Below are positions 6,576 through 14,410 of a stretch of 17,206 nucleotides of DNA, one piece after another. A program made the position numbers and the translations under genes. This stretch comes from CAYVSF01 sp046482855. GTDB lineage: Bacteria > Bacteroidota > Bacteroidia > Bacteroidales > UBA12077. Below the pieces are notes generated by a model. The model was not told the origin of the DNA, did no database searches, and saw only the letters and a program-made list of their open reading frames with translations. Location of the stretch: contig JAWOEH010000113.1 of NCBI GenBank assembly GCA_046482855.1, forward strand, positions 1-17,206, read 5' to 3'. Every line of letters starts with the position of its first letter. Position 1 is the first letter of the stretch.

Positions 6576-7367
6576 ATGCACATGAGCAAACCCTTGATAT
6601 TAGTAACAAACGACGATAGTGTTCATGCCAAAGGTATTGCCTCCTTAATTGAGATGGTAAAGCCCTTGGGTGAGGTAGTGGTAGTTGCTCCCAGTGAGCC
6701 ACAGTCAGGCATGTCCCATGCCATAACCGTAAAGGTACCCATTCGGTATCGAAAACTACCGCGCAACGACGATGTTGCTATGTATGCGTGCACCGGAACA
6801 CCTGTTGATTCTGTGAAGATAGCCATGAGTGAATTATTACCTCGCACACCCGATTTATTGGTTAGTGGGATTAATCATGGATCAAATGCATCGGTTAGTG
6901 TGGTGTATTCAGGTACTATGGCTGCGGCCATTGAGGGTTGTTTATATGATGTTCCCTCGATTGGTTTTTCCTTGCTCGATTTTAGCGAAGATGCCGATTT
7001 TTCTGCCAGTATAAAATATGGCCGAACCATTGCACGAAATGTGTTGCAGCATGGGTTACCGGTTCAAACCTGCCTGAATGTGAACTTCCCGGCAATAGAG
7101 GAATCGCAGATAAAAGGCGTAAAAGTGTGCCGACAGGCTAAAGGCGTGTGGCGCGAAGAATTCGAAAAGCGGGTGGACCCGCGTGAATCCGAGTATTTTT
7201 GGCTAACCGGCATGTTTCAGAATGATGAGAATGGATCCACCGACACCGACGAGTGGGCCTTAACCAATAATTATGTTTCAGTTGTGCCGGTGCATATCGA
7301 TTTTACCGATTACAAAGCGCTGGATTCACTTAAAAAATGGAATTATGATCCGGACACGATGGAATAA
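6576..7367 (+). CDS. surE: 5'-/3'-nucleotidase SurE
   Basis: SurE enzymes are metal-dependent phosphatases that release phosphate from 5'- and 3'-nucleoside monophosphates and short polyphosphates. The 263-residue product shows the N-terminal metal site LVTNDD (D13, D14), the serine loop VAPSEPQSGMSH (S44 as the likely metal or phosphate ligand), CTGTPVDSVK (72-81), and the second metal loop SGINHGSN (98-105, N100) followed by YSGTMAAAIEG. The residue after the Asp pair is Ser15, where SurE usually has Gly; the change needs only GGT to AGT. The usual bacteroidal C-terminal part (YFWLTG, DEWALTNNYVSVVPV) is present. Three ATGs lie close together (6572, 6576, 6582); 6576 and 6582 are in frame, and MSKPLILVTNDD from 6582 is an equally good start. 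The gene heads a plus-strand operon with the small membrane protein and lpxB. Confidence 0.95.
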   Translation: MHMSKPLILVTNDDSVHAKGIASLIEMVKPLGEVVVVAPSEPQSGMSHAITVKVPIRYRKLPRNDDVAMYACTGTPVDSVKIAMSELLPRTPDLLVSGINHGSNASVSVVYSGTMAAAIEGCLYDVPSIGFSLLDFSEDADFSASIKYGRTIARNVLQHGLPVQTCLNVNFPAIEESQIKGVKVCRQAKGVWREEFEKRVDPRESEYFWLTGMFQNDENGSTDTDEWALTNNYVSVVPVHIDFTDYKALDSLKKWNYDPDTME

Positions 7368-7644
7368 TCTGCCTTTGGGCTTTATTTTAGGGTTGTTACT
7401 ACCCGTTATTGTTTTTGTAATTATTTATTATGTGCAGTTTAGCCAATACAACATGGAGGCTTTTATGTCCTATTTGTTTGGCTTTAGTATACTTACAAAA
7501 GTTATGAGTCTGTGTGTGCTGCCTAATTTGGGGCTGTTTTTTCTGTTTATCCGTCGCAATTATCTCTTCTCGGCGCGAGGGATATTGTTGGCAACTATCA
7601 CCGTAGGTATTGGTGTGTTTGTACTGAAGTTCGCTTTGCAATAA
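7345..7644 (+). CDS. small three-helix membrane protein overlapping surE
   Basis: The 99-residue product begins MIRTRWNNLPLG inside the last 23 nt of surE, in another frame. It has three likely transmembrane helices, at about residues 10-30, 38-65 and 71-95, and arginine-rich turns at the N-terminus and before the third helix (FIRRNYLFSARG). An upstream start at 7273 would add 24 residues that merely re-read surE in another frame, so the ATG at 7345 is preferred. No family is recognised and no motif is visible. Its position, overlapping surE and 69 nt before lpxB, suggests translational coupling to surE and co-transcription with lpxB. A membrane or lipid A-related role is conceivable but is only inference. 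Confidence 0.72.
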   Translation: MIRTRWNNLPLGFILGLLLPVIVFVIIYYVQFSQYNMEAFMSYLFGFSILTKVMSLCVLPNLGLFFLFIRRNYLFSARGILLATITVGIGVFVLKFALQ

Positions 7645-7645
7645 T

Positions 7646-7687
7646 AGGCAATGGTTTTCCTTACCGAAATGCACCATAATATTGCCT
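7646..7687. repeat. inverted repeat in the gap before lpxB
   Basis: AGGCAAT (7646-7652) and ATTGCCT (7681-7687) form a perfect 7 bp stem, extended by GGT/ACC (7653-7655 with 7673-7675) across a 5 nt bulge. It fills most of the 69 nt between the small membrane-protein gene and lpxB. An A run, not a T run, follows on the plus strand, so it is not a terminator for surE; an mRNA structure upstream of lpxB is possible. Confidence 0.35.
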
Positions 7688-7713
7688 TACCAAAAAAAAA
7701 CTTGGGGAATTAG

Positions 7714-8859
7714 ATGAAATATTATATTATTTCAGGTGAAGCATCCGGCGATTTACACGGAGCTAACCTAATGAAGGGGCTAAAAAGCGTCGATAGTCAT
7801 GCTGAGTTCCGTTTTTGGGGTGGAGATCTAATGGCGGCCCAGGCGACAGGTTTGGTTCGGCATTATAACGAAACCAATTTCATGGGGTTTGTTGAAGTCC
7901 TGGCTAATTTGTCGAAAGTAAAATCCAACCTGGAATTTTGCAAACACGACTTGCAACAATGGGATGCCGATGTGTTGGTATTGATTGATTATCCGGGGTT
8001 CAACCTTCGTATGGCTCGTTTTGCCAAATCCAAAGGCATGTTGGTTTATTATTACATCTCTCCGAAAATATGGGCATGGAAAGAGTCACGCATAAAAAAA
8101 ATAAAAGCCTATGTGGATAGGATGTTTGTGATTTTCCCCTTTGAGGTTGAGTATTTCAAAAAACATGATTATCCGGTAATTTTCGCAGGGAATCCTACCA
8201 TTGATGCTATAGATGAAGTGCAGAATCAGAAAGATGATTTTGCTTCATTTGTTCGGCGTAATAATCTGGATAATAAGCCTATAGTAGCTTTGATGCCGGG
8301 GAGTCGAAAGCAAGAGGTGGATCGTCACATGGAGATTATGCTGCGTGTGCACAACCATTTTCCCGATTATCAATTTGTTATTGCTGCTGCTCCCAGTTTG
8401 CCTCCCTCTTATTATGAGAAGTTTACCCGTTATGAGAAGGTGCATATGATTTATGGCAACAGTTACGAAGTTTTGAAATATGCCGAAGCAGCCCTTGTTA
8501 CTTCCGGTACTGCCACATTGGAGACAGCTTTATTTCGTGTGCCGCAGGTAGTTTGCTATAAAACCAGTCCCTTGAGTTATTTAATCGCTCGCGCATTTGT
8601 GAAGATCCGGTGGATTTCGCTGGTGAACCTGATTATGAACCGTGAAGTTGTACGTGAACTTATACAGGGAAATATGTCGGAAGCAAACCTGGTGAGCGAG
8701 TTGAATGAGTTGCTTAATAACTCCGACTATCGGAATCGTATGATCTCGGAATATGAGGCACTGAAAGAGCACTTGGGTGGAAGTGGCGCTTCGGAGCGCG
8801 TGGCTCGTGAAATGCACATGAATTTGCTGAGTGATTTAGCTTCTATTCCAGCGGAATAA
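7714..8859 (+). CDS. lpxB: lipid-A-disaccharide synthase
   Basis: LpxB is the family GT19 glycosyltransferase that joins UDP-2,3-diacylglucosamine to lipid X to make lipid A disaccharide at the inner face of the cytoplasmic membrane. The 381-residue product has the full set of landmarks: SGEASGDLHGA (7-17), MGFVEVL (57-63), LIDYPGFNLRMA (90-101) with the conserved Asp92, YYISPKIWAWKESR (113-126), a CFAGNP-like loop (FAGNPTID, 157-164), LMPGSRKQEV (193-202) and the nucleotide-binding SGTATLETA (264-272). Length and motifs are normal. The ATG at 7714 directly precedes MKYYIISGEASGD. It ends the surE operon; the last 17 nt, including the stop codon, overlap the 3' end of the convergent GIN-domain gene. 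Confidence 0.97.
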   Translation: MKYYIISGEASGDLHGANLMKGLKSVDSHAEFRFWGGDLMAAQATGLVRHYNETNFMGFVEVLANLSKVKSNLEFCKHDLQQWDADVLVLIDYPGFNLRMARFAKSKGMLVYYYISPKIWAWKESRIKKIKAYVDRMFVIFPFEVEYFKKHDYPVIFAGNPTIDAIDEVQNQKDDFASFVRRNNLDNKPIVALMPGSRKQEVDRHMEIMLRVHNHFPDYQFVIAAAPSLPPSYYEKFTRYEKVHMIYGNSYEVLKYAEAALVTSGTATLETALFRVPQVVCYKTSPLSYLIARAFVKIRWISLVNLIMNREVVRELIQGNMSEANLVSELNELLNNSDYRNRMISEYEALKEHLGGSGASERVAREMHMNLLSDLASIPAE

Positions 8860-9613
8860 GCCGGTTAGCACCTTGCTCAGTGGTTAAGGTTATTTCGGGC
8901 GAACCATAATAGTATACATGCCCGCTGTTTTCGATGGTTGCCTCTAGTTTTTCTGTCGCCCAAATATAGCAGTCGCCAATTGATTGTGTGCGCAAGGTAA
9001 CCTGCCGGGCTTCCAGATTTCGGGCTTCCAGAATCCCTGAACTGCGCATCCAGGTGGAAAAGGTGTTTACCCTTCCTGTAACTTCGTACTTCCCGGCCGA
9101 TGTGGATGCATTCACAACATGTAAATAATCAGCCTCAATGCAGAGATGCGTTTCGCTCACTTCGGCTATTGCCCATAGGGTAAATCGGTCGAGCTTTAGG
9201 GTGTCAATCGTTTGCATGGTACAGGGTTCATGCAGAGTAATTTTTTCTATATCGGGAAAGATCACCCGGATTTTGGGATGTTCATATTTTCGCGACCAGC
9301 GGGCAGCGCTAGTGTTATTGATAAAAAGGCTATCGCCCGAGTAACGGAATTGTATGTTGTCGATGAGTTCGCTGCCTGCAGTTATTGCCACTCCAAAGGT
9401 GTCGGCCTGCACAAGCTCTAGCTCAAAAATATCTTCCAAAAGCAAAAAACGGAAAGGAGCTATGTTTTTGTTTTGGGTTATTTGCGTGCCGCTGTTAAAA
9501 AGATGTGCTTCGCAACCGGGAAGCAGAAACCATAACATGCTTATGAGCAAAAGCTGCCGTAGCTGGCGCAAGCATTTTGATAGCAAAGGAAGATGTTTGA
9601 GTCTTTTTTTCAT
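8843..9613 (-). CDS. GIN-domain (DUF2807) lipoprotein
   Basis: The 256-residue product has a basic start (MKKRLKH), a hydrophobic segment and a lipobox, LLPGC, at about residues 31-35, so it should be an exported lipoprotein of 222 residues after cleavage before Cys. The mature part is rich in short beta strands in the pattern of the Bacteroidota head-GIN (DUF2807, putative auto-transporter adhesin) fold: an F-ELELVQADTFGVAI start, an FPDIEKITLHEPCTM centre, and a repeated strand ladder towards SGHVYYYGSPEITLTTEQG at the end. The function of this fold is not established. The chosen start at 9613 makes an ATGA overlap with the stop of the upstream PagL-like gene, pointing to translational coupling; an ATG six codons earlier (9631) is possible but lengthens the overlap. 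Its stop lies inside the convergent lpxB. Confidence 0.82.
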   Translation of the reverse strand: MKKRLKHLPLLSKCLRQLRQLLLISMLWFLLPGCEAHLFNSGTQITQNKNIAPFRFLLLEDIFELELVQADTFGVAITAGSELIDNIQFRYSGDSLFINNTSAARWSRKYEHPKIRVIFPDIEKITLHEPCTMQTIDTLKLDRFTLWAIAEVSETHLCIEADYLHVVNASTSAGKYEVTGRVNTFSTWMRSSGILEARNLEARQVTLRTQSIGDCYIWATEKLEATIENSGHVYYYGSPEITLTTEQGANRLIPLE

Positions 9614-10743
9614 GGCGTGTTGGATTTCCATAGGTTATAGCCAAGGCCCCACTCAACAAAACTGGCTATGGCGTAATGCGATTTAAGCGACAGGTTGCAC
9701 CACAGCTTGTCGGTAATGCCATAACGTAAGCCCAGGCGTGTATATACGGGCCCTTCAGGCGTTACAGGTGTGTATAAATACCCGCCAATCTGCACGGTAA
9801 TGGTAAAACGTTCGATATGCTTGTCCAAGTCGGCGTGTAGGCCCAACTGGTATAAGTTGCTATTTCTATCGGGAGCGTTTGGTTTGGGATCTTTCCGTAA
9901 ACTTTCATCGTAAAACAGATCCAGACCTCCTCCCCATGAGGTGATTGACGAGGGCGACCGACGATAGTGAATGCCTAGTGTAGAGGCGAATTTTCTGCCC
10001 GGCACATCGCGCGAGATGGTCTTCAGGCCTACTCCGGTCCACACACTAACATGATGCGCTGGCGGCTGGGGAGCGGGAAAAACAGATCCTTTGTGAGGCG
10101 ACAGGTTGCCAAAATGATAGCTCACGCCAATATTGTTGGTAATTAGGTTAAGCCCTTTATTGGGGGATTGGAGTTTTCCATTGGAGAAATGCGTGAATTG
10201 CAGAAAATAGAGCAATCTCCATTGCCTGTTGAGCGGAATGTGGGTTTTTAATGTGGCATCGAAATAGATATTGAGGTGTGAACCAATGGCGATATTTGTG
10301 CAGTTGGATTGCGCATCGAAGTGTTTTGTCAGGTGAGCCAGACCAAAGCCTATCTGGTAGCGAAGGTTTAAAGGAGGGAACAGCGACCAGGCAGCAAAGC
10401 CATAGAGGGCTGTTGCCTTACCATAAATTTCGTTATTACCTAAATTGGAACGAAAAAGCCCTATGCCCATTTCCGGCAGGCCCATTGCGTGCTGCCATGC
10501 TTTTGTGCCCCGGGTTTTTATACCCCACCGCAGGTGTACAGGCTGTATATGATCTTCCACATGATAGGCAATACTTGTATGGTGCGGCATAACAAAGCCA
10601 TAGCCTCCCAGCGTCTCAAGGAAATGATGATGACGCGTAGTGTCGGCAGCTACATCGTGAGCTTGTAGGTGCGTAGGGAGCAGGAGAGAACAAATGGCCA
10701 CGATGATGCCTAAAGTCCCTGATTTTATTGCGATTTGTTGCAT
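9610..10743 (-). CDS. PagL-like acyloxyacyl hydrolase family outer-membrane protein
   Basis: The 377-residue product has a signal peptide (about residues 1-28, ending HLQA) and a mature part of alternating aromatic strands typical of an outer-membrane beta barrel. Residues 182-199, QFTHFSNGKLQSPNKGLN, match the signature of the PagL lipid A 3-O-deacylase family: His185 and Ser187 fit the catalytic His and Ser. By a remembered alignment, the third PagL catalytic residue, a Glu 14 positions after the His, would be Asn199 here. PagL itself has about 150 mature residues; this protein adds about 160 residues of further beta-rich sequence after residue 215, a form common in Bacteroidota. Lipid A deacylation is therefore plausible but unproven. 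It has its own -7 element and is coupled to the GIN lipoprotein gene behind it. Confidence 0.75.
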   Translation of the reverse strand: MQQIAIKSGTLGIIVAICSLLLPTHLQAHDVAADTTRHHHFLETLGGYGFVMPHHTSIAYHVEDHIQPVHLRWGIKTRGTKAWQHAMGLPEMGIGLFRSNLGNNEIYGKATALYGFAAWSLFPPLNLRYQIGFGLAHLTKHFDAQSNCTNIAIGSHLNIYFDATLKTHIPLNRQWRLLYFLQFTHFSNGKLQSPNKGLNLITNNIGVSYHFGNLSPHKGSVFPAPQPPAHHVSVWTGVGLKTISRDVPGRKFASTLGIHYRRSPSSITSWGGGLDLFYDESLRKDPKPNAPDRNSNLYQLGLHADLDKHIERFTITVQIGGYLYTPVTPEGPVYTRLGLRYGITDKLWCNLSLKSHYAIASFVEWGLGYNLWKSNTP

Positions 10744-10786
10744 GGTAACGGGTAAATGGCGGGTTAAATTTAGCCCTTTTCTTTCG

Positions 10787-10805
10787 CAAAGATAGAATTT
10801 CTATC
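10787..10805 (-). promoter_or_regulatory. -7 element of the PagL-like gene with overlapping palindrome
   Basis: On the minus strand TATCTTTG (10794-10787) is a perfect TAnnTTTG match about 44 nt before the ATG. The inverted repeat GATAGA-ATT-TCTATC (10791-10805) overlaps its upstream half, as an operator would. No good -33 TTTG is seen. Confidence 0.5.
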
Positions 10806-10847
10806 TATTTTCGGGGATTGGAAACCTATTACGCCCGCAATTTCCAT

Positions 10848-10855
10848 TACATTTG
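10848..10855 (+). promoter_or_regulatory. -7 promoter element of gldF
   Basis: TACATTTG matches TAnnTTTG and lies 69 nt before the gldF ATG. The nearest TTG upstream (10818-10820) is a few bases further away than usual for a -33 element. Confidence 0.45.
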
Positions 10856-10924
10856 TGGGAGTTGTGCTTGAGAAGCTATACCTCATTACAACAATGCTCT
10901 TTTTGTTGCGTTGGATAAAAATAA

Positions 10925-11668
10925 ATGATTACGCCTATGTTTGTGTTGTTAAAGAAAGAAGTGAGCCAATTTTTTAGTTCTATTACAGGGTACATTATGG
11001 TTATTCTGTTTTTAGTAACCATTGGCCTGTTTATGTGGGTATTCCCCGGGGCTACCAATGTGCTGGATAGCGGATATGCCACACTGGATACGCTTTTTGA
11101 ATTGGCACCCTGGGTATTTTTGTTTTTGGTGCCAGCTGTTACCATGCGTATGTTTGCCGATGAGCAAAAGAGTGGTACTATGGAGCTTTTGTTGACCCGC
11201 CCGTTAACTGACATGCAAATTGTCTTGTCGAAATATTTAGCCGCCGTTGTTCTTATCCTTCTGGCTCTGCTTCCTACGTTGGTATTTTATTATTCGGTTG
11301 TTCGTTTAGGAAATCCGGTGGGTAATCTGGATGTTGGCGGTACATGGGGGTCGTATATCGGATTATTTTTTCTGGCTGCTGTTTATGCTTCGCTGGGGAT
11401 ATTTGCTTCCTCACTAACCCAAAACTCTATTGTAGCCTTTCTGGTTACTGTAGCGCTGGCTTTCTTTCTATATGTAGGTTTTGATAGTATCAGTACTTTA
11501 CCTGTTTTTGGTAATGCCGATACTGTGTTAACCAAATTAGGGATACAGGAACATTATCGTTCCATTAGCCGTGGGGTTATTGATAGTCGGGATATTATTT
11601 ATTTCATCAGTGTTATTGTTATTTTCCTGTATTGTACGCGCACCGTTTTACAGAGCCGCAAATGGTAA
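10925..11668 (+). CDS. gldF: gliding motility ABC transporter permease GldF
   Basis: GldF is the membrane-spanning permease that works with the ATPase GldA and with GldG; in Flavobacterium johnsoniae the three are needed for gliding. The 247-residue product has about six hydrophobic helices (about 18-40, 60-77, 103-127, 142-164, 169-187 and 221-239). It shows the ABC-2 type hallmark after helix 2, MRMFADEQKSGTMELLLTRP (73-92), with the E-x-x-x-G-T-x-E-L-L-L core that faces the ATPase. The next gene is gldG, 41 nt downstream. gldA is not in the window and is often encoded elsewhere. An internal ATG at 10937 (MFVLLKKE) is an equally plausible start and would give a product nearer to the common N-terminus. 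Confidence 0.92.
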   Translation: MITPMFVLLKKEVSQFFSSITGYIMVILFLVTIGLFMWVFPGATNVLDSGYATLDTLFELAPWVFLFLVPAVTMRMFADEQKSGTMELLLTRPLTDMQIVLSKYLAAVVLILLALLPTLVFYYSVVRLGNPVGNLDVGGTWGSYIGLFFLAAVYASLGIFASSLTQNSIVAFLVTVALAFFLYVGFDSISTLPVFGNADTVLTKLGIQEHYRSISRGVIDSRDIIYFISVIVIFLYCTRTVLQSRKW

Positions 11669-11709
11669 ATTATTCGGAAAGATCTTTTTAGTAAAAGAAA
11701 CAACATTTC

Positions 11710-13407
11710 ATGAAAAGTAAAAAAACACAACATATTGTTCAGCTCATCACGGTAATTGCCAGTGTAATTCTTGTAAATTATATTGTCTCTTTCTTTTTTG
11801 TTCGCCTTGATCTTACTTCCGATAAAAGGTTTACGCTAAAGGAGGAAACCAAAGAGATATTAGAAGATTTGGATGATATCGTATACATCCGTGTATACCT
11901 GGATGGACAAATGCCCATTGGATTTCAGCGTATGCGTGAAAGCATGCTGGAGACTCTTGACGAATTTCGTGTGTATGCCGGCAGTAATTTGCAGTTTGAG
12001 TTTGTGAATCCATCGGATGAAGATACGGAGACGCGCGATAAAATGTATCAGGATCTTTACGAACGAGGATTAGAACCCACAAATGTGCAACAGAAGGACG
12101 CAGAAGGCGGTCTTGCCGAGCGAGTACTGTTTCCAGGGGCCATTATCTCCTATCAGGGCAGAGGGTTGCCCGTGAATGTGTTGCGTAATAATCCGTCGTA
12201 TTCAGCTGAACAGAACTTGAATACCTCCATACAGTCGTTGGAATATAAATTTATACAGGCTATTTATCAGTTAACACTCAAGCGAAAGCCTGCTATTGCC
12301 TTTATTGAGGGGAATGGAGAGTTGGACGAGTATGAGACTGCTGATATCACTGAGACGTTGGCGCCATATTATCAACAGCACAGGGTGAGTTTGATGGGGG
12401 ATGATACACTCTTGCTGGATTATGATTTGGTAATTGTTGCCGGACCTACGGAGCCCTGGAGTGAGGCGGATAAATTTGCTCTGGACCAGTATATTATGCG
12501 AGGAGGGAATGTGTTGTGGGCCATGGAAAAGGTAATGGTGAATAACGATAGTTTGGCAACTCGTGGCAACTCGTTTGCCTTGATGAATGATGCAAACCTT
12601 ACGGACCAACTTTTTACCTATGGCGTTCGTGTAAATCCGGAAGTGGTAAAAGACATGCAGTGTGCGGTGATTCCTGTAAATACAGCTCCGGCCGGCCAGC
12701 AAGCGAAGTTTTCACCGGCACCGTGGTTGTATCATCCATTAATTACGCCTCCGGAGGGGCACGAAATTACCCGTGATTTGAATGTAATACGCTTGAAATA
12801 CCCTGCGCATATCGATGTACTACAGGCAGCTACTGGCCATGCTTCCAAGGTGCTTTTACGCAGTTCCCCTACGGCTGTGGCTTTGCAGGCGCCAGTCTTG
12901 GTCGATTTGCAAGAAGTACGTGATCAAATTGATCCTCGTAAGTATCGTCAGGGGCCATATAACTTGGCAGTTTTGCTCGAGGGATCCTTTTCATCAGTCT
13001 TTCGCAACCGTCCTGTTGAGGGGTATATCGACTCCCCTGACTTTGAGTACCTGGCAGAGAGCAAAAAAGAGGGTAAAATGGCAGTGTTGAGTGATGCCGA
13101 TTTTTTGCGTAATGAGGTGGATGTGCGTGCCGATGGCATTCAGATGCGCCCATTGGGCTATGATCGATATTCGCGTCAGACTTATGGAAACAAGGAGTTT
13201 ATGGTAAATCTGACTCATTACCTGGCCAGCAATGCAGGGTTACTGAAAATTCGTGAACGCGATATTAAATTGCGGCTGCTTGATAAGCAAAAGATACGAC
13301 AGGAGCGGTTAAAGTGGCAAATAATAAATACGGTGTTGCCTGCAGTGCTTATTATACTTTTAGGTGTAGCTTTTGCGTTTAGTAGAAAACAACGTTATGC
13401 AAAATAG
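11710..13407 (+). CDS. gldG: gliding motility protein GldG
   Basis: The 565-residue product has the GldG plan: a short basic start, one N-terminal transmembrane helix (about residues 10-30), a large extracytoplasmic domain of the ABC_transp_aux type, and a C-terminal helix (about 540-558) ending in SRKQRYAK. Family landmarks are RLDLTSDKRFTLKEETKEIL (32-51), VNPSDEDTETRD, EQNLNTSIQSLEYKFI, FIEGNGELDEYE, and a late segment with VLSDADFLRNE followed by NLTHYLASNAGLLKIRERDIKLRLLDK. It is thought to act with GldF and GldA in an ABC assembly; the substrate is unknown, and a role beyond gliding is likely where gliding is absent. Its last 11 nt overlap the next gene if that gene starts at 13397. Confidence 0.94.
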   Translation: MKSKKTQHIVQLITVIASVILVNYIVSFFFVRLDLTSDKRFTLKEETKEILEDLDDIVYIRVYLDGQMPIGFQRMRESMLETLDEFRVYAGSNLQFEFVNPSDEDTETRDKMYQDLYERGLEPTNVQQKDAEGGLAERVLFPGAIISYQGRGLPVNVLRNNPSYSAEQNLNTSIQSLEYKFIQAIYQLTLKRKPAIAFIEGNGELDEYETADITETLAPYYQQHRVSLMGDDTLLLDYDLVIVAGPTEPWSEADKFALDQYIMRGGNVLWAMEKVMVNNDSLATRGNSFALMNDANLTDQLFTYGVRVNPEVVKDMQCAVIPVNTAPAGQQAKFSPAPWLYHPLITPPEGHEITRDLNVIRLKYPAHIDVLQAATGHASKVLLRSSPTAVALQAPVLVDLQEVRDQIDPRKYRQGPYNLAVLLEGSFSSVFRNRPVEGYIDSPDFEYLAESKKEGKMAVLSDADFLRNEVDVRADGIQMRPLGYDRYSRQTYGNKEFMVNLTHYLASNAGLLKIRERDIKLRLLDKQKIRQERLKWQIINTVLPAVLIILLGVAFAFSRKQRYAK

Positions 13408-14410
13408 AAAGATGAAAGTGAAATCGCTTTGGCTTTATGTTATTACGGCTTTGATGTTAGGAATAATTGCTGCCGTGGTGTACTGGTCAGATCCGTTTAG
13501 CACATTTTCGGAACGGGAACGAAACTTTGCTGTTGAGCATATTGAGGATGTTGATAGGCTTGTGCTTTCGGGAAATGGTGAGCAGCTGGTGTTGTTGAAG
13601 AGCGGAAAGATGTGGCGTGTACAAGGGGCATTTGAAGTGCGTTCACGTGCTATGTTAGTATTTCTTGATGCCTTAGCAAACCTGCAGGCTGAAGCTCCGG
13701 TTTCCAATGAAAAATTGGCACGCATTCAGGAACATTTGCTGGAAGAAGGGGTACGCGTTCAGGTGTATAGCGGTCGGCAACAAGTGAAGGATTACTTTGT
13801 TAGCCGGAAAGATTTTGAGCCTGCAACCTTTATGCTTATGAAAGGCGCTTCCCTTCCTTATCGGGTACATATTCCTGCTTTTTCTGGTCAGATAGCTGCT
13901 TTATATCAACTGGATCAGAATTTTTGGCGTAGCCCGATGATATTTGATATAAAACCTCAGGAGATTGAAAAGGTGAGTGTTCGGTATCCTGATAATCCGC
14001 AGGCTGGCTTTGAATTAATGCGCACTGATGCAGACTACTATAAGTTGTATCGTGAGTCGGGTGAAGAAGTGGATCAAGTACGGGATGATCGTGTAGGCCG
14101 TTATTTGGCCTTTTTTCAGGCCGTTAAATATGAGACGATTCTTGAGGATCCTCAGCATCAACTTCGCGATTCTTTACTACAAACTAAACCATGGGTGAAA
14201 ATGGAAGTGAAGACTCAGGGAGGGGACAGGAGCAAACTGAAGGTGTACCGAAAAGCCACCTCGGAGGCAAAAGATGCCTTTGGGCAATCCTCAACCTATG
14301 ATTTGGATAGGGCTTATGCAACGTTGAATGACTCCGAAGAGATAATTCAAATTCAGTATTTTGTTTTTGACCCGATCTTCAAAGAAATTGATTATTTTCG
14401 CATGCCATAA
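13397..14410 (+). CDS. DUF4340-type membrane-anchored protein of the gldFG operon
   Basis: The 337-residue product has one N-terminal transmembrane anchor (about residues 11-30, LWLYVITALMLGIIAAVVYW) and a large extracytoplasmic part that begins with VEHIEDVDRLVLSGNGEQLVL and KMWRV, followed by a helix ending in LANLQAEAPVS. This is the recurring strand-strand-helix unit of DUF4340 proteins, and the pattern repeats later (IEKVSVRYPD, FELMRTDADYYKLY, VGRYLAFFQAVKYE). From memory, DUF4340 genes often follow GldG-like genes in several phyla, so a role with the GldFG-type ABC assembly is likely, though unproven. The start may be 13397 (11 nt overlap with gldG) or 13412 (MKVKSLWL, 4 nt after the gldG stop). 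A TTG further upstream is less likely. Either start indicates tight coupling to gldG. Confidence 0.82.
   Translation: MQNRKMKVKSLWLYVITALMLGIIAAVVYWSDPFSTFSERERNFAVEHIEDVDRLVLSGNGEQLVLLKSGKMWRVQGAFEVRSRAMLVFLDALANLQAEAPVSNEKLARIQEHLLEEGVRVQVYSGRQQVKDYFVSRKDFEPATFMLMKGASLPYRVHIPAFSGQIAALYQLDQNFWRSPMIFDIKPQEIEKVSVRYPDNPQAGFELMRTDADYYKLYRESGEEVDQVRDDRVGRYLAFFQAVKYETILEDPQHQLRDSLLQTKPWVKMEVKTQGGDRSKLKVYRKATSEAKDAFGQSSTYDLDRAYATLNDSEEIIQIQYFVFDPIFKEIDYFRMP

Noticed and set aside
7273..7344. Upstream start for the small membrane protein after surE
   Set aside because: The 24 extra residues only re-read conserved surE sequence in another frame. The ATG at 7345 gives a clean N-terminus before the first helix.
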